From the NCBI RefSeq assembly GCF_021462525.1, contig NZ_JAKEDT010000006.1, positions 34,672 through 90,014 of the forward strand: a stretch of 55,343 nucleotides of DNA. Reading direction: 5' to 3'. The position numbers and the translations under genes are program-made. The notes below the pieces were generated by a model that saw only the letters and a list, made by a program, of their open reading frames with translations, was not told the DNA's origin and made no database searches. This document shows, one piece after another, positions 1 to 8,081 of this stretch (the stretch's first letter is position 1; every line of letters starts with the position of its first letter). Origin of the DNA: Thermus caliditerrae (lineage in GTDB: Bacteria > Deinococcota > Deinococci > Deinococcales > Thermaceae).

Positions 1-919
1 TCCGCTTGTTGAAAAAGTCCACCTCTTTGTCGGCAAATAGCTCCAGGTCAAACCACTCCGTATCCCTCAGGGCCTCCTCCCGCACGGGGAAGGGGGCGGG
101 GAGGCCGTGGAGGGAGAGGACCTGGTTGTACCGCCACTTCAGGAACTCCCAGACCTCCTCCCTCTTCACCGCGTCCACATCCCCTTGGGCGAAGATCCAG
201 TCCAAAAGGGCCTCCTCCGCCCGGAAGAAGCCCTGGGCCCTTTCCTGGGCCTCCTCAGCGAAGGAGGGCCCGAAGAGGTCGGGCCTTTCCTCCCTGAGGA
301 GCCGGAGGAGCTCCACCCCAAAGAGGCCGTGGAGGTTTTCCTCCTTGCTGGTGGCCTCGATGGCGTTGGAGATCCCCTTGAACCGGCCCAGGCGCTTGTT
401 CAAGGCCATGAGCACGTAGAACTGGGAGAACAAGGAGACGTGCTCCGTGAAGGCGGAAAAGAGGAGGAGGGCCAGGGCGTAGTCCCGGAGGGTTCCCTTG
501 CGGGCCACCTCCAGGGCCGAGGCCAGCTGGCGGTGCCGGTCCCTAAGGGCGGTGGCCTCGGCCACCGCCTGGGCGAAGCGCTCCTCGAGGCCCAAAAGCT
601 CCAGGAGGTGGGCGTAGGCGTTGGCGTGGCGCACCTCGCTCTCGGCGAAGGTCATCCCCACCTCCGCCACCTCCGGCTTGGGGAAGACCTCGTAGGCCCG
701 CGCCCAGAAGAGCTTCACGGAAAGCTCCACCTGGGCGATGGCGAGGAGGGAGCGCTCCACCAGGGCGCGCTCCTCGGGGGAGGCCAGGGCGTGGTCCTGG
801 AGGTCTGCCGCGTAGCTGTACTCCGTGTGGAGCCAGTAGCTGTGGCGGATGGCGTCCCGGAAGCGGAGGAGCCCCGGGTACTCGTAGGGGCGGTAGTGGG
901 GCCTGGGGTCGGTGAGCAT
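1..919 (-). CDS. nrdB: Ribonucleoside-diphosphate reductase beta subunit (class I, NrdB-like), 3' end outside window
   Basis: Open reading frame on the minus strand that starts at ATG 919 and runs off the left edge without a stop, so the C-terminus is missing. The protein shows the helical ferritin-like pattern of R2 subunits, with iron-ligand candidates in QVELSVKLFW, SEVRHANAY (E..H), FTEHVSLF and KEENLHGLF (E..H). R2 proteins carry the di-metal/radical cofactor that the alpha subunit uses to make deoxyribonucleotides. The start overlaps the stop of the thioesterase gene by one base (TGATG), which indicates translational coupling. It lies downstream of a cobalamin riboswitch, which fits a B12-independent reductase made when B12 is scarce. 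The alpha subunit is not visible here; an R2-like oxidase is a less likely alternative. Confidence 0.82.
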   Translation of the reverse strand, partial: MLTDPRPHYRPYEYPGLLRFRDAIRHSYWLHTEYSYAADLQDHALASPEERALVERSLLAIAQVELSVKLFWARAYEVFPKPEVAEVGMTFAESEVRHANAYAHLLELLGLEERFAQAVAEATALRDRHRQLASALEVARKGTLRDYALALLLFSAFTEHVSLFSQFYVLMALNKRLGRFKGISNAIEATSKEENLHGLFGVELLRLLREERPDLFGPSFAEEAQERAQGFFRAEEALLDWIFAQGDVDAVKREEVWEFLKWRYNQVLSLHGLPAPFPVREEALRDTEWFDLELFADKEVDFFNKR

Positions 920-1293
920 CACCCCTCCAAAGGGGGCACGGGCACAGGCCGCCCCTCCTCGTCCACCGCCACCAGGACGAACCCCCCTTCCGCCGCCAGG
1001 TAGGCCTCCCTGCCCGGCTCCAGGGGCTCCACCCACATCTCCACCGCCACCCGCATGGAGGTGCGGCCCACCTCCACCACCCGGGCCACCAGCTCCACGA
1101 TGGAGCCCAGGGGCACCGGGCGCTTGAAGTCCACCGCATCCGAGTGCACCGTGACCACCTTGCGCCGGGCGTGGCGAGTGGCCGCCACGAAGGCCGCCTG
1201 GTCCATCCAGGCCAAAGCGGTTCCACCGAACAGGGTTCCGTAATGGTTGGTCTCCCCGGGGAAGACCGTGTGCACCATGCGCGTTTCCCTCAT
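919..1293 (-). CDS. Acyl-CoA thioesterase, hotdog fold (YciA/BACH type)
   Basis: A 124-residue single hotdog-domain protein. It begins with RETRMVHTVFPGETNHYGTL and has the GGTALAWMDQAA segment typical of acyl-CoA thioesterases, where the Asp and the preceding helix form the active site. The family hydrolyses acyl-CoA to free acid and CoA in the cytosol, usually as a hexamer. ATG 1293 is preceded by an AAAGGAGAT ribosome site. It is the first gene after the cobalamin riboswitch leader and is translationally coupled to nrdB. Why a thioesterase should be co-regulated with a reductase is not evident from the sequence. Substrate chain length cannot be told. Confidence 0.85.
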   Translation of the reverse strand: MRETRMVHTVFPGETNHYGTLFGGTALAWMDQAAFVAATRHARRKVVTVHSDAVDFKRPVPLGSIVELVARVVEVGRTSMRVAVEMWVEPLEPGREAYLAAEGGFVLVAVDEEGRPVPVPPLEG

Positions 1294-1404
1294 GCCCGAA
1301 ACCTCATCTCCTTTGAATTGGACAAGAACTTCCCTCTGCTTAAGGGCGGTGCCTCCTGCGGGAGGGTGCAGGGCCAGCCCTTGCCTTCAGCCTCATGCTC
1401 TAGT

Positions 1405-1424
1405 GGGCCCAAGGGTCTTGGGCC
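1405..1424 (-). promoter_or_regulatory. Hairpin in the leader between riboswitch and thioesterase
   Basis: A near-perfect palindrome with arms GGCCCAAG and CTTGGGCC around a 3-nt loop lies between the riboswitch and the first gene. No T tract follows on either strand, so it is more likely an expression-platform stem than a standard terminator. Role inferred only. Confidence 0.35.
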
Positions 1425-1509
1425 TCAGGTTGTGGGGGGAACTAAGGGTTTAGGGTCCCACAGGCATCACCACCTTCACCCTTGCCTCGAGGGCTACGGG
1501 GCAGGGCCG

Positions 1510-1640
1510 CGAAGCGGGTACTCGGGCTTCCGGACGGGGCCGGTTACCGTTGCGGGACAGCGCCGGACTTGCACCGGACTTCCCCCGCCGCCACGGGGCG
1601 TCCAGACCTGTCGGCCTGGCATCGCGGCCAGGACACCCTA
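1510..1640 (-). promoter_or_regulatory. Cobalamin (B12) riboswitch
   Basis: On the minus strand the conserved core of B12 riboswitches can be read in order: GGAAGTCCGGTGCAAGTCC, then GGCGCTGTCCCGCAACGGTA, then the B12 box AGCCCGAGTACCCGC near 1512-1530, with a paired GGTGTCCTGG element at the 5' side. These blocks match the consensus GGTGCNANTCC, CNGCCCCCGCAACNGTA and AGCCNGGAGACC. Downstream genes are the thioesterase and nrdB. Binding of adenosylcobalamin would be expected to switch the operon off. B12 riboswitches upstream of B12-independent class I reductases are established in actinomycetes. Confidence 0.9.
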
Positions 1641-1662
1641 AGTCTTGGGCGTCCTGGGGGGT

Positions 1663-1691
1663 AGGCTACCATAGGTTGAGGTTTGGGTCAA
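1663..1691 (-). promoter_or_regulatory. Candidate sigma-A promoter for the riboswitch-nrdB transcript
   Basis: Minus strand TTGACC (-35, 1686-1691), 17-bp spacer, TAGCCT (-10, 1663-1668). Transcription would begin a few bases later, just upstream of the riboswitch 5' stem, giving a leader of about 360 nt. The -35 is good and the -10 is weak. Confidence 0.5.
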
Positions 1692-1774
1692 CGGCGCCTG
1701 CGCCCTTGGGGAGGCCTGGGGGAAGGGGTGGGAAAGCCCAAAACTGGGTTTTGGGTGCCCCATAGGGTACTGAA

Positions 1775-1794
1775 GCCGCCCCCAAAGGGGCGGC
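1775..1794 (-). terminator. Hairpin downstream of alkaline phosphatase
   Basis: Arms GCCGCCCC and GGGGCGGC around CAAA, 29 bp beyond the phosphatase stop. The T tract is poor, as is common for GC-rich Thermus terminators. Confidence 0.55.
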
Positions 1795-1822
1795 CCGAAA
1801 GGAAGGAGGGCCTGCCAAGCCC

Positions 1823-3328
1823 TTAGGCCCAGACGTCCTCGGGGTGGCGCATGCCCACCGGCCGGGACTTCAGGATCTCCAGGGCCTCCTCCTCGCTCAT
1901 CACCGGGTTCTGGTAGCGGATCCCCAGCGCCCCCCCCATGAGCCGGAACACATGGGTGTTGTCCACCAGGCCCAGGTTCAGGAAGCGCAGCCCCTGCCCG
2001 TACAGGGCCAGCATCACCGGGCTCGCCGTGTGCTGCCCGGAGCTCCAGCCGATGTTGGGCCGCTCAGGCTTCTGGGCGTTCTTCTGCACCATGGCCCAGG
2101 ACATGGTGTTGTCCGGCTGGATGCCGTACCGCACGCCGTCGGGGCGGTACGCCTTCTTGGCGATGGCCTCCACCACCATCTGCGCCTCCTCGTCGGAGAG
2201 GACCACCCCCTTCATGGCCCGGTAGGCCTCCTTCACCTGGCCCGCGTCGGGGTTAGCCCCCAGGACCCGGCGCATGTGCTCAAAGCTCGCCTTCTGCCCC
2301 TCCAGAAGGTCGATGCCCACGGAGCTCTCCAGGTAGCTCCGGCCCGTCCCGTACAGGGCGGCTACCCCGGTGGCGTGGTCCGCGGCCAGGAGGAGGAGGG
2401 TGTCGGGGTTGCGGTCCACGAAGGCGGTGAGGGCCTCCAAGGCCTCATCCGCTGCCAACACGTCCCACAGGGTGGCCGCGGGGTCGTTGAGGTGGTTGCT
2501 GTGGTCGATGCGCCCCGCCTCCACCTGCAACACGAAGCCGTTCCGGTGGGCGGCCAGCCGGGGCAGGGCCGCCTGGACCATCTCCCTGAGGCTCGGCACC
2601 CTCACCCCCTGGAAGCGGCGGTCCACCTCGTAGGGCACGTGGCTGTCGGAAAAGACCCCAAGGAGCTTGCTGGCGTTGCTCCGCGCCAGCTCCTCTGGGG
2701 TCTTCACCACCCCGTAGCCCGCCTGGGCAAAGGCGGCGTACATGTCCTTCTTGTCCTGCCGCTTCTCCGGGTTGAAGAAGCGGTCCCCGCCTCCCAGGTA
2801 AACCTCGGCCCCGAAGGCCAGGTACTGTTCGGCGATCTGGGCCTCGGCGTTGCGGTCGGGGTTGGAGACCACGAAGCTGGCCGGGGTGGCGTGGGTAGCG
2901 GTGGTGGTGGTCACCAGGCCCACCGCCTTCCCCATCTCCTTGGCCGCGGCGAAGAAGGGCTTGAGCCGGGTGCCGTCCGCGTGGACAGCCAGGCCCCCGT
3001 TCACCGTCTTCACCCCACAGGACATGGCGTTGCCCGCGGCGCTGGACTCGGTGACGTAGCTGGTGAGGCTGTAGGTGTTCATCAGCCCGTTGGGGTAGCG
3101 GGCAAGGAGCCTCTCCAGGGCCAGCACCCGCCCTAAGCGCCTCCTGGCGTAGGCCTGGGCGATGGCGTAGTCTTCCCAGGAGAAGCCGTCGTAGATCAGG
3201 ACGATGAGGTTCCGGTACCGCCGACCCAAGGAAGGCTGGTTCTGGAAAGCTCCCTGGGCCTGTCCCTTGGGCAAAAGGGCCAGGGCCCCTGCCGCCAAGG
3301 TGCCTTTGAGGATATCCCTGCGCTTCAT
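1823..3328 (-). CDS. phoA: Alkaline phosphatase (PhoA superfamily), Tat-exported
   Basis: A 501-residue protein closely resembling the thermostable alkaline phosphatases described from Thermus. The N-terminus has a twin-arginine signal (MKRRDILKG followed by a hydrophobic stretch and a QA-Q cut region near residue 25), so export is folded through Tat. Catalytic features are the first metal Asp in IYDGFSW (residue 47), the nucleophile region TESSAAGNA (93-101), EAGRIDHSNH and AADHATG for metal binding, and SSGQHTA near the C-terminus. It releases phosphate from organic esters outside the membrane. ATG 3328 has an ideal GGAGGTGA ribosome site. It is monocistronic, divergent from cobB and followed by a GC hairpin. 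No convincing Pho box was seen. Confidence 0.93.
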   Translation of the reverse strand: MKRRDILKGTLAAGALALLPKGQAQGAFQNQPSLGRRYRNLIVLIYDGFSWEDYAIAQAYARRRLGRVLALERLLARYPNGLMNTYSLTSYVTESSAAGNAMSCGVKTVNGGLAVHADGTRLKPFFAAAKEMGKAVGLVTTTTATHATPASFVVSNPDRNAEAQIAEQYLAFGAEVYLGGGDRFFNPEKRQDKKDMYAAFAQAGYGVVKTPEELARSNASKLLGVFSDSHVPYEVDRRFQGVRVPSLREMVQAALPRLAAHRNGFVLQVEAGRIDHSNHLNDPAATLWDVLAADEALEALTAFVDRNPDTLLLLAADHATGVAALYGTGRSYLESSVGIDLLEGQKASFEHMRRVLGANPDAGQVKEAYRAMKGVVLSDEEAQMVVEAIAKKAYRPDGVRYGIQPDNTMSWAMVQKNAQKPERPNIGWSSGQHTASPVMLALYGQGLRFLNLGLVDNTHVFRLMGGALGIRYQNPVMSEEEALEILKSRPVGMRHPEDVWA

Positions 3329-3357
3329 CGGTCACCTCCACGGGCAGATTAGGGGAT

Positions 3358-3387
3358 TTGTGTCATGCCCCGGTCAGGGGATAACCT
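3358..3387 (+). promoter_or_regulatory. Candidate promoter for cobB
   Basis: TTGTGT (3358-3363), 18-bp spacer, TAACCT (3382-3387) on the plus strand. It lies inside the phosphatase-cobB intergenic region and would give a leader of about 130 nt before cobB. On the minus strand TAATCT at 3346-3351 could be the phosphatase -10 box. Confidence 0.4.
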
Positions 3388-3393
3388 GGTGGC

Positions 3394-3525
3394 CATGATG
3401 GGCCAAAGCCTCGGTAACCCCTATCCCCCGGACCGGGGGTTCTGGTCCCAGCCTTCTCCCGAGGCCCGCTTCCGCCCCCTCGAGGGCACCCAAGTCTTCG
3501 CCCGGCACCCCCTAGGCGTGAGGCC
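3394..3525 (+). other. Structured leader upstream of cobB
   Basis: Contains a long-range stem GCCTCGG (3409-3415) with CCGAGGC (3458-3464) and an internal CCCCCGG/CCGGGGG hairpin around 3425-3439 followed by TTCT. The standard B12 riboswitch core blocks are absent. It may be an attenuator or simply a structured 5' UTR. Confidence 0.3.
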
Positions 3526-4863
3526 ATGCCCCACCTCCCGCGGCTAGTCCTGGCCGCCCCCCACTCGGGGGCGGGGAAGACCACGCTCGCCCTGGCCCTC
3601 CTCCTGGCCCTCGGGGAGCGGGGCCTTAGGGTGCAGCCCTTCAAGGTGGGGCCGGATTACGTGGACCCCACCCATCTCGAGGCGGCCTCCGGTCGAAGGG
3701 TCTACAACCTGGATGGTTTTTTCCTGGACCACGAGGGCCTCCTCTCCCTCTTCCAGCACGGGGCCCGGGGGGCGGACCTGGCCCTGGTGGAGGGGGTGAT
3801 GGGCCTGTTTGACGGCAAGGACCCCCTTGGCCGGGTGGGCTCCACCGCCCAGGTGGCCAAGCTCCTCGAGGCCCCCGTGGCCTTGGTGGTGGATGCCTCC
3901 GGCATGGCAGGCTCCATCGCTCCCCTGGTGCAGGGCTTCCGGAGCTTTGACCCTGGGGTCCAGGTGGTGGGGGTCTTCGCCAACCGGGTGGGTTCGGAGC
4001 GGCATGCGGCCCTTCTCCAGGAGGCGCTGGCCCAGGTGGGCCTGCCCCTTCTGGGTTGGCTTCCCCAAGATCCCGCCCTGGAAATCCCGGAGCGCCATTT
4101 GGGTTTGGTGCTCGCCGGGGAGGCGCGCCCACCCCTAGCTGCCCTGCGCCAAGCCTTCCGGGTGGACCTGGAGGGGGTCTTGCGCCTGGCCCAGGCCGCT
4201 TCCCCCTTGCCCGAGGCCCCCCCTTTCCTGCCGGAAAGGCGCTCCCCTCGGGTCCGGGTGGCCTACGCCTGGGACCAGGCCTTCCGCTTTTACTACCCCG
4301 AGGCCTTGGAGCTCCTGGAGGCCTTGGGGGCGGAGCTCATCCCCTTTAGCCCCTTGGAGGACGAAGCCCTCCCCGAGGCCCAGGCCCTCCTCCTGGGGGG
4401 CGGGTACCCGGAGCTCCTCGCCCGGGAACTTTCGGCAAACCGGGCCATGCGGGGGGCCGTGCGCCTCTTCCCGGGTCCCATCGTGGCCGAGTGCGGGGGG
4501 TACATGTACCTCTCCCAAGGGCTTTGGGCCGGGGAGGCCTTCTTCCCCATGGTGGGCTTGGTACCCGGGGAGGCCCGCATGGCGGAAAGGCCCGTCCTGG
4601 GCTACCGGGAGGTGGAGGCCCTGAGGGATAACCCCCTGGCCCGAAGGGGGGAGGCCTTCAAGGGGCACGAGTTCCACTACGCCCGCATGGAGCCCTCCCC
4701 TAGCCCCGCCTGGCGGCGAGTGGGGGGAGCGGAAGTGGAGGGCTACACGGATGGGCGCATCCTAGGAAGCTTCGTCCATCTCTATCTGCCGGCCCGCCCG
4801 GAGGGAGCCGGCAGGTTCCTGGCCTTGGCCCATGGGAAGGCTAAGTTGCGCAGGCCCAGGTAA
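3526..4863 (+). CDS. cobB: Cobyrinate a,c-diamide synthase
   Basis: A 445-residue protein with the two domains of the CobB/CbiA family. The N-terminal dethiobiotin-synthetase-like ATPase has the P-loop PHSGAGKTT (about 12-20) followed by FKVGPDYVDP and YNLDGFF. The C-terminal class I glutamine amidotransferase-like domain has the nucleophile Cys in VAECGGYMYL and a His in the FKGHEFHY/SFVHLY region. It amidates carboxylates a and c of cobyrinate with glutamine and ATP in the cytosol. ATG 3526 is preceded by a GTGAGG site. The gene stands apart from the other cob genes (16-23 kb) and converges on sat with only 35 bp between stops. Confidence 0.95.
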   Translation: MPHLPRLVLAAPHSGAGKTTLALALLLALGERGLRVQPFKVGPDYVDPTHLEAASGRRVYNLDGFFLDHEGLLSLFQHGARGADLALVEGVMGLFDGKDPLGRVGSTAQVAKLLEAPVALVVDASGMAGSIAPLVQGFRSFDPGVQVVGVFANRVGSERHAALLQEALAQVGLPLLGWLPQDPALEIPERHLGLVLAGEARPPLAALRQAFRVDLEGVLRLAQAASPLPEAPPFLPERRSPRVRVAYAWDQAFRFYYPEALELLEALGAELIPFSPLEDEALPEAQALLLGGGYPELLARELSANRAMRGAVRLFPGPIVAECGGYMYLSQGLWAGEAFFPMVGLVPGEARMAERPVLGYREVEALRDNPLARRGEAFKGHEFHYARMEPSPSPAWRRVGGAEVEGYTDGRILGSFVHLYLPARPEGAGRFLALAHGKAKLRRPR

Positions 4864-4898
4864 GGGCCTGTCCGTCTTCCGGGGAAGCCTGGGCTGCC

Positions 4899-5951
4899 CT
4901 AGACCCCTTCTTGAAGGATAGGGATCAGTTCAGGTCGTACCAGTTCGGCGGGTGGGGTTTTGCCCTCCCTTAAGAGGTACCGCACCTTGGTCATGCTGAT
5001 GGGGGTCCGCCTCTCCCGGTGGTGGTCGGGGCAGGTCCTTTCCGAGGCGATGCCGCCACAGATGGGGCAGTGAAAGACCGCGCCCACCCTCACGATCTCG
5101 ATGCCCAAGGGGGGAAGCTGGTCAAAGATGCGGTGGGCTGCGTAAGGATCGTAAAAGTTTCCTACCCCTGCATGATCCCGGCCCACCAGGAAGTGGGTGG
5201 CCCCGAAGTTCTTGCGCACAAGGGCGTGGAATACCGCTTCCCGGGGCCCGGCGTAGCGCATCGGGGTGGCAAGGCCAAACAGGGCCACCCGTTCCCGGGG
5301 CAAAAAGCCTTCTATGAGGGCTTGGTAAGCCTTAACGATGACCTCCGTGGGGAAGTCGTCCTCCTTCTTGGCACCCAGGATGGGATGGACTAGAACTCCA
5401 TCGGCCAGCTCCAGTCCCAACCGGATTAGGTACTCGTGGGCCCGGTGGGGGGCGTTGCGGGTTTGAAAGGCCACCACTCTGCTCCAGCCCTTTTCCCGAA
5501 AGAAGGCCCGCGTCTCCTCGGGGGTTTTCTCCAGCTGTGCGGACCGGGGTCTCCAGGCCCACACCTCTACCCGTCCCCCGAGGGCGTAGGGCCCCTTGGC
5601 GAGCAGCTTCTTGACCCCGGGGTGGGCCTCGCTTTCCGTACCGAACACCTGCCGGGACAAGGTCTTCAAGTCCAGCTCGTAGGCGTCCTCTACCTGGAGA
5701 AGGGCCACCGGCTTTGCCCGGTGCACGAGGACCACCTGATCCCCCTTGCCCACCCGGGGCGGCTCCTGGAGCTGGAGGAGGATGGGAATCGTCCAGACCT
5801 CTCCCGCAGGGAGGCGCATCTCCTGGGCCACAGAAAGGGTTTCCTCCCGAGTCATAAAGCCTCGCACAGGGTGGAAGGCTCCCGTGGCCAGGTTTTCTAG
5901 GTCCAGCCGCTCGTCCTCGCCAATGGTTACCTGGGGTAGGGTTTCCACCAT
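4899..5951 (-). CDS. sat: Sulfate adenylyltransferase (ATP sulfurylase)
   Basis: 350 residues starting [11 protein letters not shown]. The frame is open further upstream, but ATG 5951 has a GGAGGTGT ribosome site, begins directly after the SUMT stop and matches family length. The catalytic signatures are [15 protein letters not shown] (HxxH nucleotide-binding loop), [11 protein letters not shown], and [15 protein letters not shown]. It makes adenylylsulfate (APS) from sulfate and ATP, the entry step of sulfate assimilation. A CxxC-x8-C segment ([13 protein letters not shown]) near the C-terminus is of the zinc-site type seen in some Sat proteins. It is the last gene of the seven-gene sulfur operon. 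Confidence 0.95.
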   Translation of the reverse strand: MVETLPQVTIGEDERLDLENLATGAFHPVRGFMTREETLSVAQEMRLPAGEVWTIPILLQLQEPPRVGKGDQVVLVHRAKPVALLQVEDAYELDLKTLSRQVFGTESEAHPGVKKLLAKGPYALGGRVEVWAWRPRSAQLEKTPEETRAFFREKGWSRVVAFQTRNAPHRAHEYLIRLGLELADGVLVHPILGAKKEDDFPTEVIVKAYQALIEGFLPRERVALFGLATPMRYAGPREAVFHALVRKNFGATHFLVGRDHAGVGNFYDPYAAHRIFDQLPPLGIEIVRVGAVFHCPICGGIASERTCPDHHRERRTPISMTKVRYLLREGKTPPAELVRPELIPILQEGV

Positions 5952-5953
5952 GG

Positions 5954-6679
5954 CTACACCTCCATAAGGGCCCATGCCTGCGGGATTTCCCGAAGGGATC
6001 GAAACACTTCCACCACCTTGCCCATCACCCAGACCGCTGGGGCGGCCACCTCCACTTTCCCCTCCGCCACCTCTTCCAGCCGGCTTAACACCCGCGCTTC
6101 CTTGGGGGTGGTGGTCCTCTCCACGAAGAGGCAAGGTTCCTTGGGATCCCTTCCCAACCGGATGAGCTCTTGGGCAATCCATGCCCGCCTTCTCACCCCC
6201 ATGAGGACCACCAGGGTGGGTACCTTGGCGGAGGTGCTTAGGTTCGGGTATCCTCCACCCTCTAAAACCCCGGAAACCACCGCAAAGCCCGAGCTGAGGC
6301 CCCGGTGGGTGAGGGGAAGTCCGGTGGCCAGAATGCTACTTACCCCAGGTACCACCTCCACCGCCACTCCATGGGCGCTGAGGAAAAGCACTTCCTCGCC
6401 CCCTCTTCCGAAGACGAAGGGATCCCCTCCCTTGAGCCGGACCACGAAGGGGTGGGTCCGGGCGTAGTGGAGGAGAAGCCGGTGGATGTCTTCCTGCTTG
6501 CCGCTTTCCCCTTCCGCCTTGCCCACCTCCACCTTTTTCCCTCGGATTAGGGCCAGGACCCTCCCGTCCACCAGCCGGTCGTGGAGGACCACCGGGGCTT
6601 CCTTGAGGAGGCGGTAGGCCTTCAGGGTGAGGAGGTCGGGATCTCCTGGCCCGGCTCCCACCAAGTAGACCTTAGCCAT
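5954..6679 (-). CDS. cobA: Uroporphyrinogen-III C-methyltransferase (SUMT)
   Basis: 241 residues from [19 protein letters not shown], the standard SAM-dependent tetrapyrrole methylase N-terminus. It also has [28 protein letters not shown] and PLTHRGLS, which are diagnostic for SUMT. It methylates uroporphyrinogen III at C2 and C7 to precorrin-2, the branch point to sirohaem and B12. An upstream in-frame ATG exists, but ATG 6679 begins the conserved fold and overlaps the exporter gene by 8 bp, as expected in this operon. The product serves both the sirohaem of the sulfite reductase and the cob genes in this window. The symbol cobA follows the aerobic Pseudomonas usage. Confidence 0.93.
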   Translation of the reverse strand: MAKVYLVGAGPGDPDLLTLKAYRLLKEAPVVLHDRLVDGRVLALIRGKKVEVGKAEGESGKQEDIHRLLLHYARTHPFVVRLKGGDPFVFGRGGEEVLFLSAHGVAVEVVPGVSSILATGLPLTHRGLSSGFAVVSGVLEGGGYPNLSTSAKVPTLVVLMGVRRRAWIAQELIRLGRDPKEPCLFVERTTTPKEARVLSRLEEVAEGKVEVAAPAVWVMGKVVEVFRSLREIPQAWALMEV

Positions 6680-7412
6680 GGGCCACCCCCTTCCAGACCA
6701 GCTGGGCACCGATGAAGAGAAGCCAGAGGAGGAGGGCTACCCGGAGGGGCCGCTTGGGCACGCGGGTGGCCACGAGGGCCCCAAGGCTGGCCCCCGCGAT
6801 CCCTCCTAGGCTTAGGGAGAGGAGGAGCGTTGGCTCCACCTGGCCGAAGTAGAGGTGCACCCCACCCCCCACCAGGGAGAGGACCAGGCCGAAAAGGATG
6901 TCCGTGCCCACCACCTGCTGGGGGGTAAGGCGGGTAACGTAGAGTAGGAGGAGGCTGCCCAGGGCCCCTGCTCCTGCCGAGGAGAAGCCCACCTCGAGGC
7001 CAATCCCGAAGGCAGCAGGAGGCAAAAGCCAGGGCCTTTCTCGGCTGAGGGCCAGCCGGGCCAGGCTCCGGTAGAGCCCAAGTCCCGCTGAAACCACCAC
7101 GGTGAGCCCCACCAAGAGGAGGACTGTGTCCTTGGCCCCCTTGAGGTGAACCAGGAGGAGGCTGCCCAGCAGGACCCCGGGAAGCCCCCCCAAAAGGAGG
7201 AGGCCCAGCATCCAACCCGCCACCTGGCGCCTAAAGAGGTAGACGGCGCCGGCGGGAACCTTGACCAGAAAACCGAAGAGAAGGGCCGTGCCCACCGCGA
7301 TCTCCGGGGAAAGGCCCAGGCCCAGGATGAGGAGGGGAGCGGTGATGGTGCCGGCTCCCACGCCGGTTATCCCGATGGCGAAGGCGATGAGGAAGCCCAG
7401 AAGAAAGGCCAT
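6672..7412 (-). CDS. TSUP (TauE/SafE) family membrane transporter
   Basis: 246 residues with about seven to eight hydrophobic helices and the internal two-fold repeat of the TSUP family (GITGVGAGTITAPLLILGL near the N-terminus, GLEVGFSSAGAGALGSLLLL in the second half). Family members move sulfite, sulfonates or related sulfur anions across the inner membrane. Its place between cysH and the sirohaem methylase suggests sulfate uptake or removal of excess sulfite. Direction is not evident from sequence. The ATG follows the cysH stop directly and the 3' end overlaps the SUMT start. Confidence 0.88.
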   Translation of the reverse strand: MAFLLGFLIAFAIGITGVGAGTITAPLLILGLGLSPEIAVGTALLFGFLVKVPAGAVYLFRRQVAGWMLGLLLLGGLPGVLLGSLLLVHLKGAKDTVLLLVGLTVVVSAGLGLYRSLARLALSRERPWLLPPAAFGIGLEVGFSSAGAGALGSLLLLYVTRLTPQQVVGTDILFGLVLSLVGGGVHLYFGQVEPTLLLSLSLGGIAGASLGALVATRVPKRPLRVALLLWLLFIGAQLVWKGVAHG

Positions 7413-8081
7413 CTATTCCTCCTTTGGGTGCAGATGGATTCCACACTCCAGCTTGCCCTTGCCCGCCCAGCGGCCGGAGCGGGGGTCCTCGGGGTTCAGG
7501 GGCTTTTGCGTGCAGGGGGCGCAGCCGATGGAGAGATAGCCCTCGTCGTAGAGGGGGAGGTGGGGGATTTCCGCCACCGCCAGGTAGGCGAAGACCTCCT
7601 TCAGGGTCCAGTCGTAGAGGGGGCTGACCTTGCGCAGGCGGTGGCCGCCGGGAAGGCGGGCCTCCTCCACCGGTTGCAGGCCGGCCCGGGTGGGGGACTG
7701 CTCCCGTCTAAGCCCGGTGAACCAGGTGTCGTAGTCCTCGAGGGCCCGGAATAGCGGGTCCACCTTGCGGATCTGGCAGCAGCGGGTGGGGTCGGTCTCG
7801 TAGAGCTTCCCGTAGAGGCGTTCCTGCTCCTCTCGGGAAAGGCTTGGGGAGAGGTTTACGAGCTGGAAGCCGAGCTTCTCCTTTAGGGCATCCCAGTAGG
7901 CGTAGACCTCCGGGAAGTGGTAGCCGGTGTCCAGGAAGAGGACGGGGATTTCGGGTTTTTCCTCCAAGAGGAGATGGAGCACCACCACGTCTTCTGCTTG
8001 GAAACTGCACGTGAAGCAGGGTTTTTGGCCTTCCGCTAGGGCGTGCCGGATAAGGGCCTTGGCGCTTGTTACCTTGTCCAT
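7413..8081 (-). CDS. cysH: Adenylylsulfate (APS) reductase, CysH family
   Basis: 222 residues from MDKVTSAKALIR; ATG 8081 overlaps the upstream gene end by 13 bp. It has the PP-loop-like nucleotide fold (TCSFQAEDVVVLHLL, VLFLDTGYHFPE) and both cysteine pairs that bind a 4Fe-4S cluster, RCCQIRKV and GCAPCTQ, followed by the redox-active KLECGIH Cys near the C-terminus. The double Cys pattern marks the APS-using class rather than the E. coli PAPS class. That agrees with the operon having sat but no APS kinase. It reduces APS to sulfite and AMP, using thioredoxin. Confidence 0.93.
   Translation of the reverse strand: MDKVTSAKALIRHALAEGQKPCFTCSFQAEDVVVLHLLLEEKPEIPVLFLDTGYHFPEVYAYWDALKEKLGFQLVNLSPSLSREEQERLYGKLYETDPTRCCQIRKVDPLFRALEDYDTWFTGLRREQSPTRAGLQPVEEARLPGGHRLRKVSPLYDWTLKEVFAYLAVAEIPHLPLYDEGYLSIGCAPCTQKPLNPEDPRSGRWAGKGKLECGIHLHPKEE

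Noticed and set aside
543-1226. Long minus-strand ORF over the thioesterase and nrdB
   Set aside because: Arg/Pro/Trp-rich shadow frame of two well-supported genes; no domain and no ribosome site.
1844-3136. 430-codon plus-strand ORF opposite alkaline phosphatase
   Set aside because: Antisense shadow caused by GC-rich third positions; His/Leu/Gly/Val-rich with no domain pattern.
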